Source: Maylandia zebra (taxonomy: Eukaryota; Chordata; Actinopteri; Cichliformes; Cichlidae). From it: DNA of 64,000 nt. The notes beneath the pieces are model-generated. The model was given only the letters and a program-made list of their open reading frames with translations. It ran no database searches and was not told the DNA's origin. Shown in pieces: positions 1-12,310 of the stretch (positions within the stretch are counted from its first letter, which is position 1; the number at the start of each line of letters is the position of its first letter). Both the position numbers and the translations under genes were made by a program. The DNA lies in assembly GCF_041146795.1 (NCBI RefSeq), contig NC_135183.1, positions 12,135,340 to 12,199,339 on the forward strand, written 5' to 3'.

Positions 1-213
1 CTAGCTGCTATTGGATATTTATATAGCGATCCTCCAGCTTCAAACGGTATCACCCTTCAAGGACCTGCAGTTCAAAAAAGCGCCCCTCTGACAGCCTAAC
101 CCATCTGTTCTCTGATTGGATTGTTACATGTGTGATTGACATGACATTGACCAATCAGAAAAATAGGGTCAAAAATCCGTACTTGTAACTTGCAGGGGGT
201 TTTTTTCTAAGTC

Positions 214-556
214 CACACACAAATCTTTTTTACACACACAAATCTTTTTTACACATACAAATCTTTTTTACACACACAAATCTTTTTTACGCACACACAA
301 ATCTTTTTTACACATACAAATCTTTTTTACACACACACAAATCTTTTTTACGCACACACAAATTCTTTTTACACATACAAATCTTTTTTACACATACAAA
401 TCTTTTTTACGCACACACAAATCTTTTTTACACATACAAATCTTTTTTACGCACACACAAATTCTTTTTACACATACAAATCTTTTTTACGCACACACAA
501 ATCTTTTTTACGCACACACAAATCTTTTTTACACATACAAATCTTTTTTACAAGTA
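214..556. repeat. minisatellite, about 21-23 bp unit
   Basis: About fifteen head-to-tail copies of a unit built on 'acacayacaaatctttttta', alternating between an 'acacatac' and an 'acgcacacac' version. There are no spacers between units. It lies upstream of the hAT transposase frame and may be internal to that element, but the element's left end is not visible. Confidence 0.9.
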
Positions 557-1031
557 CAAAATATTTATGACCACATTTTGAGCCCATACCACAGAAAGCT
601 ATTTTCCAGCGAAAGAATATGGAGAATAAATGTCCTGGTAAGTAATATTAAGTTTGTTGAGTTTAGTAAACTTCGGTGAAATTAGAATACCAAGGAAAAA
701 ATAACACTTAAAGAATTATTGCAACCGCCGAATATTTCAGTAGGCTACTGGGGGGAGCTAGCATAAGAGTTATTAGTTATAAGATATAATCCAAGTCGTA
801 ACATTGCTGTGTGGAGCTGCAGATTTGGTTGCAGGTTAATACTGGCAGTGTCGCCATGCCAGCTGACTGCATTTCATCATCAGCCAGTGTTGTTCTTTAT
901 ACATCAATATTACCAAAGTTTGTGCCATGTTCAATGTAGGGATGTGCAGTTCTGGTCCTCCTGGTTTCAGATGTTTCCATACTTCAACACAGCTGATTTA
1001 AAGAATCATTTACAGACTTGTGCACAACTAG
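557..1031. other. unassigned sequence upstream of hAT frame
   Basis: AT-rich DNA between the minisatellite and the hAT-like reading frame. It probably belongs to the 5' part of the same decayed element, because the protein that follows lacks the amino-terminal zinc-finger and catalytic parts of the family. I see no coding sequence here that I can assign. Confidence 0.4.
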
Positions 1032-1964
1032 GTGTTTGGGGATTATTTGGTGACAGGTGACAGATCAGTGGAGGCACGGGGTCTGTTGGCACAAATTGAC
1101 CTCACATTTATTGGCAATTTATCCACATTTAGAAAAATTCTAGGGGAAATTAAGTTGCTTTCTGATGTACTTCAGTCTCCATCTCTTGATCTAGCAAAGG
1201 CTGTAGACCTAATTCATGCACTTCAAGACACCTTGGACCAATATAGAAGTGAATCCTGTTTTGATGAGCTGTGGCAAGACGCAATGGATATTGCAGAACA
1301 GTGTACTGTTGCCTCTGAGACAGTTAAGAGAAGGATGCAGAGAGAGAGCCTCAGGCTAAAGGGTTATTTTGTAGATTCTCCAATCGGGCAACACAGGTGT
1401 AAGGAGGATGACAAGGACAAGTTTAAGAGGGAAGTATTTTACCCCATTCTTAACCATGTACATGCAGAGATGGAGAAGCGCTTCAACAAGACCAATTGTG
1501 ATATTATGCGGGGTATACAGGCACTAAACCCCAAGAGTAAGAGCTTTTTGTCAGAGGAAATAGTTGTAAGCTTGGCTGGTCTGTATGACTGTGATATTGA
1601 AGACCTCAAACATGAGCTGTATCAAGCTAGAAAGGTTGTTCAAAGGAGAGCAGGGTGTGGGAATGAACTCTCCAGTATTTTGGGGTTTACTACCTTCCTA
1701 GAGCCTTACAAAGAGGTGTTTCATCAGCTTTTTCATTTATGTCGAATAGCTTTAGCTTTACCTGTCAGCAGTGCTACTTGTGAACGTAGCTTTTCAGTGC
1801 TAAAGCTTAGAAAAAATCATCTACGAACAAATATGACTGATGAGAGGCTTAGCAATATTGGAGTTTTGAGTATTGAGAGGAAAAGGGCAAGCTCATTAAG
1901 CCTGGATGACTTTGTAACACGTTTTGCCACCCGTCACCGTAACAGGCGGATCTACCTATTCTAA
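1032..1964 (+). pseudogene. hAT-family transposase, C-terminal part
   Basis: A 310-codon open frame that begins without an ATG (GTG at 1032), so it is an internal piece of a larger protein. The last 75 residues contain the hAT dimerisation region, seen as 'SSATCERSFSVLKLRKNHLR' followed by 'DERLSNIGVLSIE'. The upstream part has the helical linker typical of the fish TTF/ZMYM-like hAT proteins ('ARGLLAQIDLTFIGNL'). The amino-terminal zinc finger and the first catalytic block are absent, so this is a truncated, probably inactive transposase. A terminal inverted repeat about 540 bp downstream supports the transposon origin. Confidence 0.85.
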
Positions 1965-2488
1965 GTCATTGATAATATTTAATGAAGCATAGAGTAGGTA
2001 CTTGAGTAAATGTTCTCTTTCAAAGTGCTGCTGTTCACAAATGTTTTTGTACTTCTTGTCTTCTTAACATGTAACAGAGTCTTATTAAAAGTTCAGTATA
2101 TTTTAATAAGTTTAAATAAGTTTTGCATTGCATTGGCTAATTTGCCAATTGTATGTTAAAAATGTTTCTAGTTTAATGTTCAAAAATGTTTTAGCCCAAA
2201 ACATATGTGCACTATATGTCAGTAAAAATACTTGTCCTTGAATGCTGAATAAACTGACAAAGCACTGATTGTATCTCTTGTACTTTATCAACACAGTATC
2301 TAAACACTTTTCACTGTAGTGGTGAAAATCTCATTCTAATAAAAGTTAAAAGCGCATCCAGTTATTAGGTTTATAGGATTATTGAATTATGGTTAACGGT
2401 TGGTAGAATTTTTGTTTAACATTATCTGCCAATTACATCTGCCACCCTTCTCCAAATCTGTGCCCCTACCTGGCCACCCCAAAAAAGA

Positions 2489-2507
2489 TTTTCTAGACAC
2501 GCCACTG
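2489..2507 (+). repeat. right terminal inverted repeat of hAT element
   Basis: The sequence 'ttctagacacgccactg' is the kind of terminus (CAGTGGCGTGTCTAG read inward) that ends ZMYM-like hAT transposons. It lies about 540 bp 3' of the transposase stop. No matching left end occurs in the window, so the element is truncated on the left or its left end lies outside. Confidence 0.6.
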
Positions 2508-3257
2508 CGTTCACCCTACCCAGGATATGGTTTCAACACTACTTCTTAGCCAACAGGCTGTTAAAATTCAATATTAAATTTTAACAGCGTTCGACTGCCA
2601 TGATAAAACAAAATCCATAAATCCATAAATAACAAAGTCAAATAATGCCATATTTTATACAACAATCAATAAACCAATAACCAAACAAATCATAACATAT
2701 TATAGTCATCTTATAATGAATTTCATTCAAAATACTATTATACAAAAACATTCTCATGGGTCCCATCAAAGCTAATAAACATTATCCAAAATTAATCAAT
2801 TAACACATTTAATCACAGGTGTTGCGCAACAAGTTCAATAATCTAAAGGGAGTTCAACTCAATTCAAAAGTCTCATAGGCCGTTTTGACATTTAATCAGA
2901 AAAGTAACAAAAAACATCCAAAACGGACAAAACTACAAAAATAAAATCACTCGCTCAACTCTTGATACGTTAATTCAACATTCGACCATAGTGAAATAAA
3001 CAAAAACAACAATATTCAATAAATCAAACCAGTAATTGCACTTACTGTCACTAGCCTAGCATTAGCTTACCGGCGTTTTAGAATGCGCGACCGCGGCTCC
3101 GTATTTTCATTAATTGTGACAAAACAAAACAAACAAATAACTCACCGTTGAGTCGATTGAGAGAGGGTGTAAAGGTGAATGAATCGGCCGGGTTATTGCA
3201 CGCTGTCAACTGGTATGTAGTCTGTAATTTGTCAATATCTGACAAGAACGCCAACCA
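2508..3257. other. AT-rich gap, no gene seen
   Basis: About 750 bp of AT-rich DNA with only short accidental frames. A short GC-rich patch near 3060-3120 interrupts it. I recognise no gene, RNA or element. Confidence 0.5.
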
Positions 3258-3780
3258 GGGCTGTATCCCAATTCAGGGTCTGCAGCCTTAAAGTACGCAG
3301 CCTTAACGGTCCACCAGGGCCGCATACGCAAAGACCGCTAAGGCCGGAAGTGCGAGGCTTGTGAAATGGGACGGTCTAGCCTCCGTCTGCCCAGGTTGCC
3401 TAGCAACCATGACATTAACAGCTGGAAACGTTTCATACAGCTTTGTTTGACAGAAATGAAGGAAAAATCTTTTGTTCATTTGTTTGTTTGTTTCTACATG
3501 AGCTTTGATTTGATAAGCATCTGAGGCTGAGACCAAGGGACTGTGAAATCATGATTATTGGGCATCACTTCTGTACTGAACAGTCATTTAAGATTAACTA
3601 GTAAATAAAAATTAGCTAATGTTGTTCATGAGACTAAAGTCATCTCCCTTTGGTAATGTACATATAATATGGCCAATATTAAAGTTATAATTTCAATCAT
3701 TATTACAACAGTGAATGAACTCTGTTTCAAATACTGATCTTCAGTAAAGATTCAAGCTGCATTTATTTATATTATTTATA
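3258..3780 (+). mobile_element. TIR DNA element, copy 1 (left arm only)
   Basis: The segment starts with 'gggctgtatcccaattcagg' and continues through 'gtgaaatgggacggtcta' and 'ggttgcctagcaacca'. All of this is repeated at 55189-55660, where the same element has both ends. Here only the left arm is present; it runs into a duplicated poly-C block and then gypsy sequence. The superfamily is unassigned; the TIR resembles ISL2EU-type fish elements, but I cannot confirm that. Confidence 0.65.
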
Positions 3781-3805
3781 TTTCCTGTCACCTTAAATCT
3801 TCACT

Positions 3806-3935
3806 CAAAGACAGGTTTCTGTCTTGTGGGGTCAGATGGTACCATGGTTACACTCCCCCCCCCCCAAAGACAGGTTTCTGTCTTGTGGGGTCAGATGGTA
3901 CCATGGTTACACTCCCCCCCCCCCCCCCCCCCCCC
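3806..3935. repeat. 58-bp tandem duplication with poly-C tracts
   Basis: Two copies of a block containing 'aaagacaggtttctgtcttg' and 'catggttacactcccccc' lie head to tail, at about 3806-3863 and 3864-3935. Each ends in a C homopolymer, 14 and more than 20 bases long. The block abuts the 3' end of the inverted gypsy integrase. Confidence 0.8.
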
Positions 3936-5376
3936 TCAATCCCATGGACGTCCTTGTACATGGACTAGGCTGGCAGTGAATGACTGGTTGGCTGAGGTGT
4001 GAAGGCATCGTATCCTCTTCTTCATCGTCTTGAAGAGCGAAGGAGAAGACAGAACTTAACTCATGCAGAAAGGTCTGAACGCTCTTTAACAGAGGCTTAC
4101 CAGGCTTGATGTACTGCAGCCGATCAGGAGGATTCCTGGTGCAGGTTGAGTGCCTTAAGGGCGGTTCTGCCTCAGGACTCAGAGGCTCTGATTCAGTAGG
4201 TGAGTGTTGTGACAAGTTATTACTGGATGGTTCTGGAATAACTGGATCAGAAGATAGACTTTCTTCATCATGAGAGGTTTCTGCAAGCTCAACTGGCTCA
4301 AAGCCAGCTTCCAAGGTTTCGTTATCAATAACTTGTTCCTCTTCAACAGGTACAGGTATAGGTTCCTCTGTGTTTGCTTCCTCTGTAGCCAATACTACAG
4401 GGTCATCTGGCTGGTCGATAACTTGAACAGATTGCGGAGTATTGGGTAAGTCAATGGTTGTTGTGAATGTGACAGGTTCAGCAAAGAAAGGAACGGGTAG
4501 GTATGAGATGAGTTCCCCTTTGTCATTGTCATCATCATCAGCAGCAGCATGTACAGGAGACACAGGTAACACAGGCATTTTCCCCTTTTGCTTAGTAAGC
4601 ATTTCATTTTCAGAAGGTGGTAAATACCCACAGGGCAGTAGGAGGTCTCGATGTAAAGTCCTCAGGGGCTTGTCTTGGCCTTCGGGTCGAACTGTATACA
4701 CAGGAAGATTGCCGGCTTTCTTCACTACAATGTACACAGATGACTCCCATTTATCTGCAAGCTTGTGTTTGCCTCTTACCCGCACGTTCCTCACAAGAAC
4801 TCTGTCTCCAACATTCAGCTGTGATGCAGTGATATTCTTATCAAATCTGTTTTTGTTACGTTTCATCACTTTTTCTGAGTTTTCAATGGCCAGCTTGTAA
4901 CTTTCTTCCAGGTGGGACTTTAGTTTTTCCACATATTGTGTGTGGGATGTTGATCCTTCTTTGGCAAGGGGTAGTCCAAAGGCTAAGTCCACCGGTAAGC
5001 GAGGTTGGCGACCAAACATGAGCTCATATGGTGAGAAACCTGTAACATAATTTCTTGTGCAATTGTATGCATGCACCAGGGGCTTTACAAAATCTTTCTA
5101 ATGACATTTCTGTTGAGCTGTCAGTGTTCTTAGCATATCCAGTAATGTTTGGTTAAACCGTTCAACAGGATTGCTTCTTGGATGGTATGGAGTGGTTCTT
5201 ATTTTGTGGATCCCAGCCATTTCACAAAGCTCTCGGATGATTCTGGATTCAAAGTCAGGGCCTTGGTCACTGTGCAACCGTTCTGGGATACCATAATGAA
5301 CAACAAATTTCCATTGCTGCCAAAAGGGCTTGTGGGGACCAAAAGCACAGGACAAATTCAAATCAAGGGCAACCAT
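3907..5376 (-). pseudogene. Ty3/gypsy integrase, one in-frame stop, inverted
   Basis: Two frames in the same phase, 5376-5098 and 5076-3907, are separated by a single TAG at 5098-5100. The first holds the end of the integrase core, with Asp in 'RLHSDQGPDF' and Glu in 'NPVERFNQTL'. The second continues with 'NYVTGFSPYELMFGRQPRLP' and a GPY/F-like module ('LNVGDRVLVRNVRVRGKHKL'), then a long acidic Pro/Glu-rich tail. The amino-terminal HHCC zinc finger and first core Asp are missing. The block lies opposite in strand to the protease and RT of the same family just downstream, so the element has been rearranged. The tail ends in poly-C DNA, so its exact end is unreliable. Confidence 0.85.
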
Positions 5377-6680
5377 TTCAACTGTCTTCTTGATACTGGC
5401 TCTCAGGTTACTACCATTCCTTATGCCTTCTATAATACTTATCTTTCAGACCACCCAATGAAACCACTAAATGATCTGTTGGAAGTAGAAGGAGCAAATG
5501 GACAAGCCGTACCTTACCTGGGATACATTGAGATTAACATGACGTTCCCAGCTGATTTTCTTGGTCCATCCATTGATGTAGATACACTTGTCCTTGTCGT
5601 GCCTGATGTCCAGCAATCATACCCAATGATACTTGTTGGCACCAACACTCTTGATGTTGCTTACAGCAAACACTGTGATACCCACCCTGAGCAGTCATTC
5701 CTGCCAACTGGTTCCGGTTACATTGCAGTTTATAAAATTCTCCGCCATGTCCAGAATTTAAATGACCAGTATGCTCCTGTAATCTTAAAGTCAGACCAAC
5801 CACATACCATTACTCCCGGCCAAACCACTGTCCTTGAGGGATGCCTTGTCACAAGGCTATTCCAAGGTGAGATAGCAGTTATTCTGGAACACCCCACCTC
5901 CAGTTCTCTGCCTGGTGGACTCATGGTAAAAACCTGCCTTGTGGACTTACCTCAACGTTGGCCATGTTTTCTGACTGTTGTAGTGAGTAATGAGTCTGAC
6001 CATGAAATCCACATTCCAGCTCAAGCTATCTTTGCAGAAATCAGTGCCTTCCAGGAAGTCACATCCATTATTCAGACCAGTCTACAGAGTCGTTACCTCC
6101 ATCTCAACCACAATACAACTTTGGAGATTCCCCTTTAACTTCAGACTGGAGAAAACACATTGTTTAAAAGCTCAACAGTATTCCTGAAGTATTTGCCAAA
6201 CACAATCTGGATTTTGGCAGGACCGACAAAGTTAAACACCAAATCAAATTGTCTGATCCAACCACTTTCAAGCAAAGACCACGACCAATTCATCCTCAAG
6301 ATCTTGATGCTGTAAGGAAACACCTGCAAGAACTTCTTGACTCCGGAGTTATCAGAGAATCCGACTCACCATTTGCCTCTCCAATTGTGGTTGCGCACAA
6401 AAAGAACCGCAGTGTACGTCTTTGTATTGACTACCGCAAACTCAATCTGCAAACAATCAAAGATGCTTATGCTCTGCCTAAACTGGAAGACACCTTCTCC
6501 GCACTTGCAGGATCAAAGTGGTTCTCAGTGCTAGACCTCAAGTCAGGATACTACCAAATTGAAATGGAGGAGAAGGATAAAGCGAAGACTGCCTTTGTCT
6601 GCCCATTAGCATTCTGGGAGTTTAATTGGATGCCACAGAGGATTACCAATGCACCAAGCACATTCCAATGGCTGATGTAA
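5325..6680 (+). pseudogene. Ty3/gypsy protease and N-terminal RT, frameshifted
   Basis: The first part (to the stop at 6138) is a retropepsin-like domain with the catalytic motif in 'NCLLDTGSQVTTIPYAF' near 5380-5430. A second frame, 6249-6680, is the fingers/palm start of a gypsy reverse transcriptase: 'LLDSGVIRESDSPFASPIVV', 'RLCIDYRKLNLQTIKDAYAL' and 'WFSVLDLKSGYYQIEME', with the first catalytic Asp. The two are joined by a frameshift between about 6115 and 6180. The RT stops before the YVDD box, and RNase H is absent. At about 5325 the sequence switches to the opposite-strand integrase of the same element. This is a dead, internally deleted and inverted copy. Confidence 0.85.
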
Positions 6681-7428
6681 ATCATGGTTACACTTAGGTA
6701 TGCATAAAAACCTTTCATTTAATTACAAAGCCCGGTCTTCAGTTAATTCAATACAAAATATTACATAGAGTACACTATACAGGTTATCGGATGTTCAAAA
6801 TGGTCTCTTTGTCCTCCAACAACTGCTCACACTGTCAAGCCAATACACCGGACAATTACATCCACACTCTTTGATTCTGTCCACCAGCTCAGAATTGTTG
6901 GAGTGAGATATGTGAAGACTTATCAAAGTGTCTGAAATGTAACATTCCAACTTCCCCTTTAGTGTGTTTGTTGGGCAACTTAGATTAGAAAAGAATATAG
7001 CCCACATGGTTTTCACTGCACTATGCATTGCCAAAAAAAAAAAAGTCCTCATTAATTGGAAAAATTAAAATAATCTTAATTCTAAGCAATATAGAAATCA
7101 AGCCAACTCGGGGGCTCTTCAACTTAGGTCAGTGGCGAGAGGACACATCCCTGTGGTGCTCCTGTGTTGATGGTGATGCTGTTAGACGCATCCAGTTTGT
7201 CTTCCTCACAGCTGACGGTATGGAGGTACATAAATACCCACCGCTAGTATGTACGGAAGACTAGGTTGAGTTAGTTAGGTTTAATAGGCAGATAGAGGGG
7301 ATATTGCTCCTGTTAATTGTGTGTGTCCAAGGTTTATTGAAGGGAATGTCATCAAGTTGATGTGTTGGAATGAGGCTGCGTGACATAGGTGCAGTTCAGC
7401 GTTTGGATTTTGTAATGTTTTGAAAAAA
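6681..7428. other. unassigned, probable BEL/Pao leader at the end
   Basis: No recognisable gene. Around 7100-7260 there is a short open stretch without family resemblance. The last roughly 150 bp before the gag frame could be the untranslated leader of the BEL/Pao element; I cannot identify its LTR. Confidence 0.35.
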
Positions 7429-9466
7429 ATGGAGACACACCAATTAATACAATGTGGTGATGTGGATGGAAAGAAAAGACAGCCAAAACCAACTGCTAAT
7501 GCTTTGGAGAATCAGATTGAAAGGCTTCAAACAGAACATCACACTAAGATTAATAAAATTAAAAAGGTCATAAAGGTTATTAAAGAGTTAAAGCAATCTG
7601 AAGATAATGTTTCCACTGTTCAGGCTCAGTTAGAGAATTTGTCTGTGTTGCTTAATGAGGCAACTCATCTGCATGAAACCTTGCTTCCTTTGCTTCCTCA
7701 AGAAGAGCAAGAAAAAGTAAATTGCTTGGTTCATAAGTGTGCGAGCACATAATACCGAGTTTATGGAAGAGATAAAGAAATGGCTTCAAGATGCAAAGGG
7801 AAACCCTCAGAGCAAAAACCAGGTGTCTGAGCTTGATTTGCCACAGTTAAATCCACCTGGTGTTGATTCCTCTGATGTATTACCTGCTGGAAATGGTTCT
7901 GGTGCTTCTAGGCACGCAGGGAATGTTGGTAAAGGTACTGCGATAGATGATGTTAATCCAAGTGATAGCATCTCTAATGTTGCAAACAAAAGTTGTAGGA
8001 AAAGCAAATCATCACTCAGTGGCTCAATGGTTTCATCTGCCTTGTCAGCACGCATAATGGCAGAAGCTGACATGGCTGCCCTTCTTGTTCGACAGAGGTT
8101 GTTGAAAGAAAAGCATGCTTTTGAAGAACAAGAAATACAGCTTAAGAAAAGAAAAGAGCTGCTTGACTTAGAAACTGAAATAGCAGCCTCAGCAGCAAAG
8201 GTGAATGTTTTAAAAGCTTCTGAAATGTCCCGAGTCTCAAGTGCTGTTAATGGTGAATCTGATGGAATGAATTCGTATTTAGAACGAGAGCAGGGGCGTT
8301 TAGGTGTCTTAAATCCTAATGCTCCGACGTTCAAACCTGTGTTGCCAGAGCGACCATATCAGGGTGTTGATGCAAGTGATCATCAAGCGCATGTATTGGA
8401 TGTAAGGCCCAAGGTTAAAAATATTTCTCAGCCTAAGGTCGTTTCATTGGAACAGTCAGAGACGAAGCCACTAGTATTTCCAGGTGCAGTTTCAACTACT
8501 CAGATGATGTCGCAGTCTCACGCACAATCAAAACCTCTTACACATACAGTGCAAGGTGGTGAGGGTCATGATCATCTAGTCACAGTTTTGAAGAAACAGA
8601 ATGAAATTACAACTTTATTGGCTGAGCAGCAGTCTCTGCTTTTGTTACCAAGGCGTGACATTCAGTTCTTTGATGGTGATCCTTTACAATATCAAACATT
8701 TATGAGAGCTTTTGAGCACATGGTGGAGAGTCAAGCTCACAGTGCTAAGGATTGTTTATATTTTCTCGAGCAATACACTAGAGGCCATCCAAGAGAAATG
8801 GTCAGAAGCTGTCAGTATATGCCTGCTGAGTATGGATATGCTAAAGCTAAATCTTTGCTCCAGGAGAACTTTGGCAATTCGCTGAAAATTGCTGCTGCCT
8901 ACATTGAAAGGGTCAGTAAATGGCCACCTATAAAATCTGATGATGTGAAGGCTTTGCAGGAATATGGGTTTTTATTAAGGCAATGTTGTAATGCAATGGG
9001 AGACGTTGAGTCCTTGCATGAGTTGGATGTCTCTGCTAATATGCAAGCAGTTATAAAAAAGTTGCCTTATAAGCTCAGGGATAAGTGGAGGAATGTTGTC
9101 TGCGATCTGCAGGAGAGGTTTCAACGTAAAGTGGTTTTTTGCGATGTTGTTGAGTTTGTCGAAAGGCAAGTTAAGATCGCAAGTGACCCATTGTTTGGAG
9201 ATATACAGGATCCTCCGACAGCCATCAGAAAGGAGGCTAGGAATGGTAAGTCTCAGTTTTACCCTAAGGCTAAGCAGAGTAGTTTTGCTGCAGTGGCCAA
9301 GGTGGAAGGGAAGATTGGGCCAGTGTTGAGGCAAGAGAGTGGTTCAGTTGTGACCAAGGTTTTCTTGTTTTGTGGAGCAGGGCATATGTTGGATTTGTGT
9401 CCTTTGTTTGAAAGAAAGTTGCACTGTGAAAGATTATCTTTTTTGAAAGAGAATAAGATAAGATAA
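7429..9466 (+). pseudogene. BEL/Pao retrotransposon gag-like protein, frameshifted
   Basis: The frame opens with ATG at 7429 (METHQLIQCGDVDG) and shifts phase near 7750, where one extra base makes a TAA; it then continues open to 9466. A Lys/Glu-rich coiled-coil stretch ('LLKEKHAFEEQEIQLKKRKE') precedes the DUF1759-type domain of BEL/Pao elements at about 8645-9200, marked by 'IQFFDGDPLQYQTFMRAFEH' and 'AAAYIERVSKWP'. After it comes a degenerate zinc knuckle ('FLFCGAGHMLDLCPLF', first Cys lost). The polyprotein is cut by an antisense LINE tail, so protease, RT and integrase are missing. Roughly the first third of the usual polyprotein remains. Confidence 0.8.
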
Positions 9467-10203
9467 CCTTTATTAGTCCCACACGTGGGAAATTTGTTTT
9501 GTCACAGCAGGAAGTGGACAGTGCAAAAGTTATGAGGCAAAAATTAGAATACAATAAGAATAAATACAGTACACAACTGTACAGAATAGAATAAAATAAA
9601 ATACTATATACAGTAGAATAAAATAAAATAAATATACAATAAGATAAAAATAGAATACAAATACAAATACTATATACAACTGAGTAAAAATACAACGATG
9701 ACAGAAAGGATTATTGCACTTAGTATTATTGCATATGTATGGATGTGTGTGCTTGATCAGTTAAAGTCTTTATTATGGAGTCTGACAGCAGTGGGGAGGA
9801 AAGACCTGCGAAATCTCTCAGTCCCACACCGTGGGTGCCGCAGTCTCCCACTGAAGGAGCTGCTCAGTGCTGTCACAGTCTGCTGCATGGGGTGGGAGAT
9901 GCTGTCCATCAGGGATGACAGCTTAGCCGCCGTTCTCCTGTCACTCACCACCTCCACTGGGTCCAGAGGGCATCCTAGAACAGAGCTGGCCCTTTGGATC
10001 ACCCTGTTCAGTCTCTTCCTGTCCCCAGCAGAGATGCTGCCGCCCCAGCAGACCACGCCATAAAAGATAGCAGAAGCCACAACAGAGTCATAGAAGGTCT
10101 TCAGGAGTGGGCCCTCCACTCCAAACGACCTGAGTCTCCGCAGCAGGTACAGCCTGCTCTGCCCTTTCCTGTAGAGGGCGTCGTGTCCATTCGTGTCCAT
10201 TCA
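9464..10203 (-). mobile_element. 5'-truncated LINE (L2/Rex-like), antisense
   Basis: Read on the minus strand, codons 10200-9757 give the C-terminal end of a non-LTR RT protein: 'RLYLLRRLRSFGVEGPLLKT', 'FYGVVCWGGSISAGDRKRLN' and 'FRRSFLPTAVRLHN'. A 3' UTR of about 290 bp follows and ends in 'ccacgtgtgggactaataaa' plus a short TTATC repeat, a typical short tandem tail. It was inserted into the BEL/Pao gag. The 5' end is truncated near 10203, as usual for target-primed insertions. Confidence 0.8.
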
Positions 10204-10819
10204 ATAATGTCACCATATAAGATACACAGTATCTATAATATATGTGGCAAGGTCAAAGATCAACGAAACACATTCTCTATTAAAGTTCATTTCACACTTT
10301 ATTTCAGATCAAAATCAGGAGGGGTCCAGCATAACAGACCCCTAGCACAGGCTGGTTAGGTATTAAGAAATTATGGCTCAGTCATCTCCATTTGGAGCTC
10401 AGGTGCACGGTCCGAGTGGCCGACTGGACCCTTATTCGCCTTATGATCTCCTAGTGTTACATATGTGCTTCTCCTCTGCTTTCCGTTGTATGTTAAGGCC
10501 TGGTAAACATCCCACATGATAGCATATAGAGAGGATGCAGACGTATAATCCCTGTTTTTATGCACTTATCAAGGGAAATGGCCACAAGTGCTCAGGTCAA
10601 AATAAAAGAATAAAAAATTATAACTCAACTAATCGCCAACGGGCGATCAGATCTTCCCGCACCTCCATAGGGGAAATCTCACCCCATTTTTTTTATTTTT
10701 TTTTTATTTTTTGATAACACTTTATTTGGTTTGTGTATGTAGTAAATGTGAGAGTCATGCAGCTGTTAGCAAACACAGCAAACACAATCAATTAGTTTTA
10801 AACTCTTTTATTTACACAT
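10204..10819. other. unassigned gap
   Basis: About 600 bp without a recognised gene. It contains a T-rich run at 10686-10715 and otherwise ordinary sequence. It could include remains of the BEL/Pao element on the far side of the LINE, but I see no proof. Confidence 0.35.
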
Positions 10820-12310
10820 CCATGTTAGTAAGTACTTGGAGGTCAAGGAAGATCTGCTGACCTGTCGGTGTCTCGTCAATCTCCCACTCCCTTATTCGGT
10901 TTGCCAATCCAGGGGTACTGCCCCTGATCTCCACACAGCATCGTAGAGGCGTGTCAACCAAGACAACCCTACAACATCCAGAGCCTTCAGGAACTCGGGG
11001 CAACCCTCATCCACCCCAGGGGGCCTGCCACCAAGGAGATGTTTATTAAAATGACCTCACCCCTGGTGATGGACGAGTCATCCTCCTCAACCCCAGACTC
11101 TGCTTCCTCTACAGAAGACGTGCCAATGGGATTAAGGAGGTCCTAGAAGTATTCCTTCCACTGCTCAACAATATCCTTAGCTGAAATGAGCAGCACTTCA
11201 CCTGCACGATACACAAGGCAGGTAATACCCCCCGAGTTGCCTGACGATTTGACAGAATCTGTTCGAGGCAAACTGAAAGTCTTCTTCCATGGCCTTTCCG
11301 AACTGCTCCCACACTAGAGTTTTTGCTTCAGCCACTGTCCGAGCTGTGTTCCGCTTGGCCTGAAGGTACCCATCAGCTGCCGTCGAAGTACCACAGGCTG
11401 ACTAAGCTCAATAGGACTTCTTCTAGAGCCCGATGGTTCCCTTCACCTCCGGTGTCCACCATCTGGTTCAGGGGTTGAAGCAGCTTCAGCAATGGAGATG
11501 CTGAACATGGTTCATTCAGACAGAATGACCCCAGTCTCCCTTGGAATGCTGTTAGAGCTCTGCCGGAGGTGGGAGCAGAAGATCTTGCAGATGGGGGTCT
11601 CTGCCAGGCACACCCTTACTTTACGTTTAGGCACTCCAGGTTTGTCCAGCATCCTCCCCCACCACCTGATTCAGCTCAAAGCCTGGTGGTGATCATTTGA
11701 CAGCTCAACACCTGAGTTTGCCCAAGTGTCCAGAACATGTGGCCGCAGATCTGATGATACAATTACAAAACTGACCTGCAGCCTGGGGTGTCCTGGTGCC
11801 GCGTGCACTCATGGACACCCTTCTGTGCAAACCACAGTTTGTTCATAACTAACACCATGTTTGAACATCACTCCAGTTCAGATCTGGCAGGCCGTTCCTC
11901 CCAATCGCGCCTCTCCAGTTATCACTATCCGTGCCCACATGAGCTTTGAAGTCTCCCAGTAAGATGACCGAGTCCAAGAAGGCCCAGTACTCTGACCTAT
12001 CATTTGGTATATAGCCGCAGACAACAGGGACTTCCCCACAGGTAGGCCCATGTCCCTTTTTTGGACTAAGGCCTGGCCTCGAGGTGCTTGCTCACGGACA
12101 CCCCACCTGGACCTGGCTCCAGGGCAGGGCCCCAGTAACCCTATCCCAGGCAGGGTGAAATGTTCCCTGGATCCTCTACTGATAGGGGCTTTTGAACTGC
12201 TCTTTGTCTGGGCCGTCACCTAGGATCAATTTGCCATGGGCAAAAGCCCCCCACAACATAGCCCCTGGGGTCCTTGGGACACACAAACTCCATCAATATG
12301 GTAGCGATCC
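10820..12310 (-). pseudogene. decayed RTE-like LINE (endonuclease and RT remnants)
   Basis: Read on the minus strand, fragments in several frames follow the order of an RTE-type protein. Near 12000-11880 is an endonuclease piece ('VILLGDFKAHVGTDSDNW' and 'GRNGLPDLNWSDV'). Near 11850 is 'NTMFEHKGVHQ'. Near 11300-11160 is the pre-RT linker ('AVRKGHGRRLSVCLEQIL'). Near 11020-10850 the RT start has 'FLKALDVVGLSWLTRL' and a following 'PLDWQTE'. Stops and frameshifts occur throughout, so it is an old, dead copy. Confidence 0.65.

Noticed and set aside
214-556. CRISPR-like repeated units
   Set aside because: The units are directly adjacent with no unique spacers and the DNA is vertebrate; it is a minisatellite.
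809-1060. 83-codon frame before the hAT protein
   Set aside because: It overlaps the better supported frame and shows no conserved domain.
4442-4900. 152-codon plus-strand frame
   Set aside because: It is antisense to the gypsy integrase C-terminal domain.
7807-8334. 175-codon minus-strand frame
   Set aside because: It is antisense to the BEL/Pao gag, whose composition keeps the other strand open.
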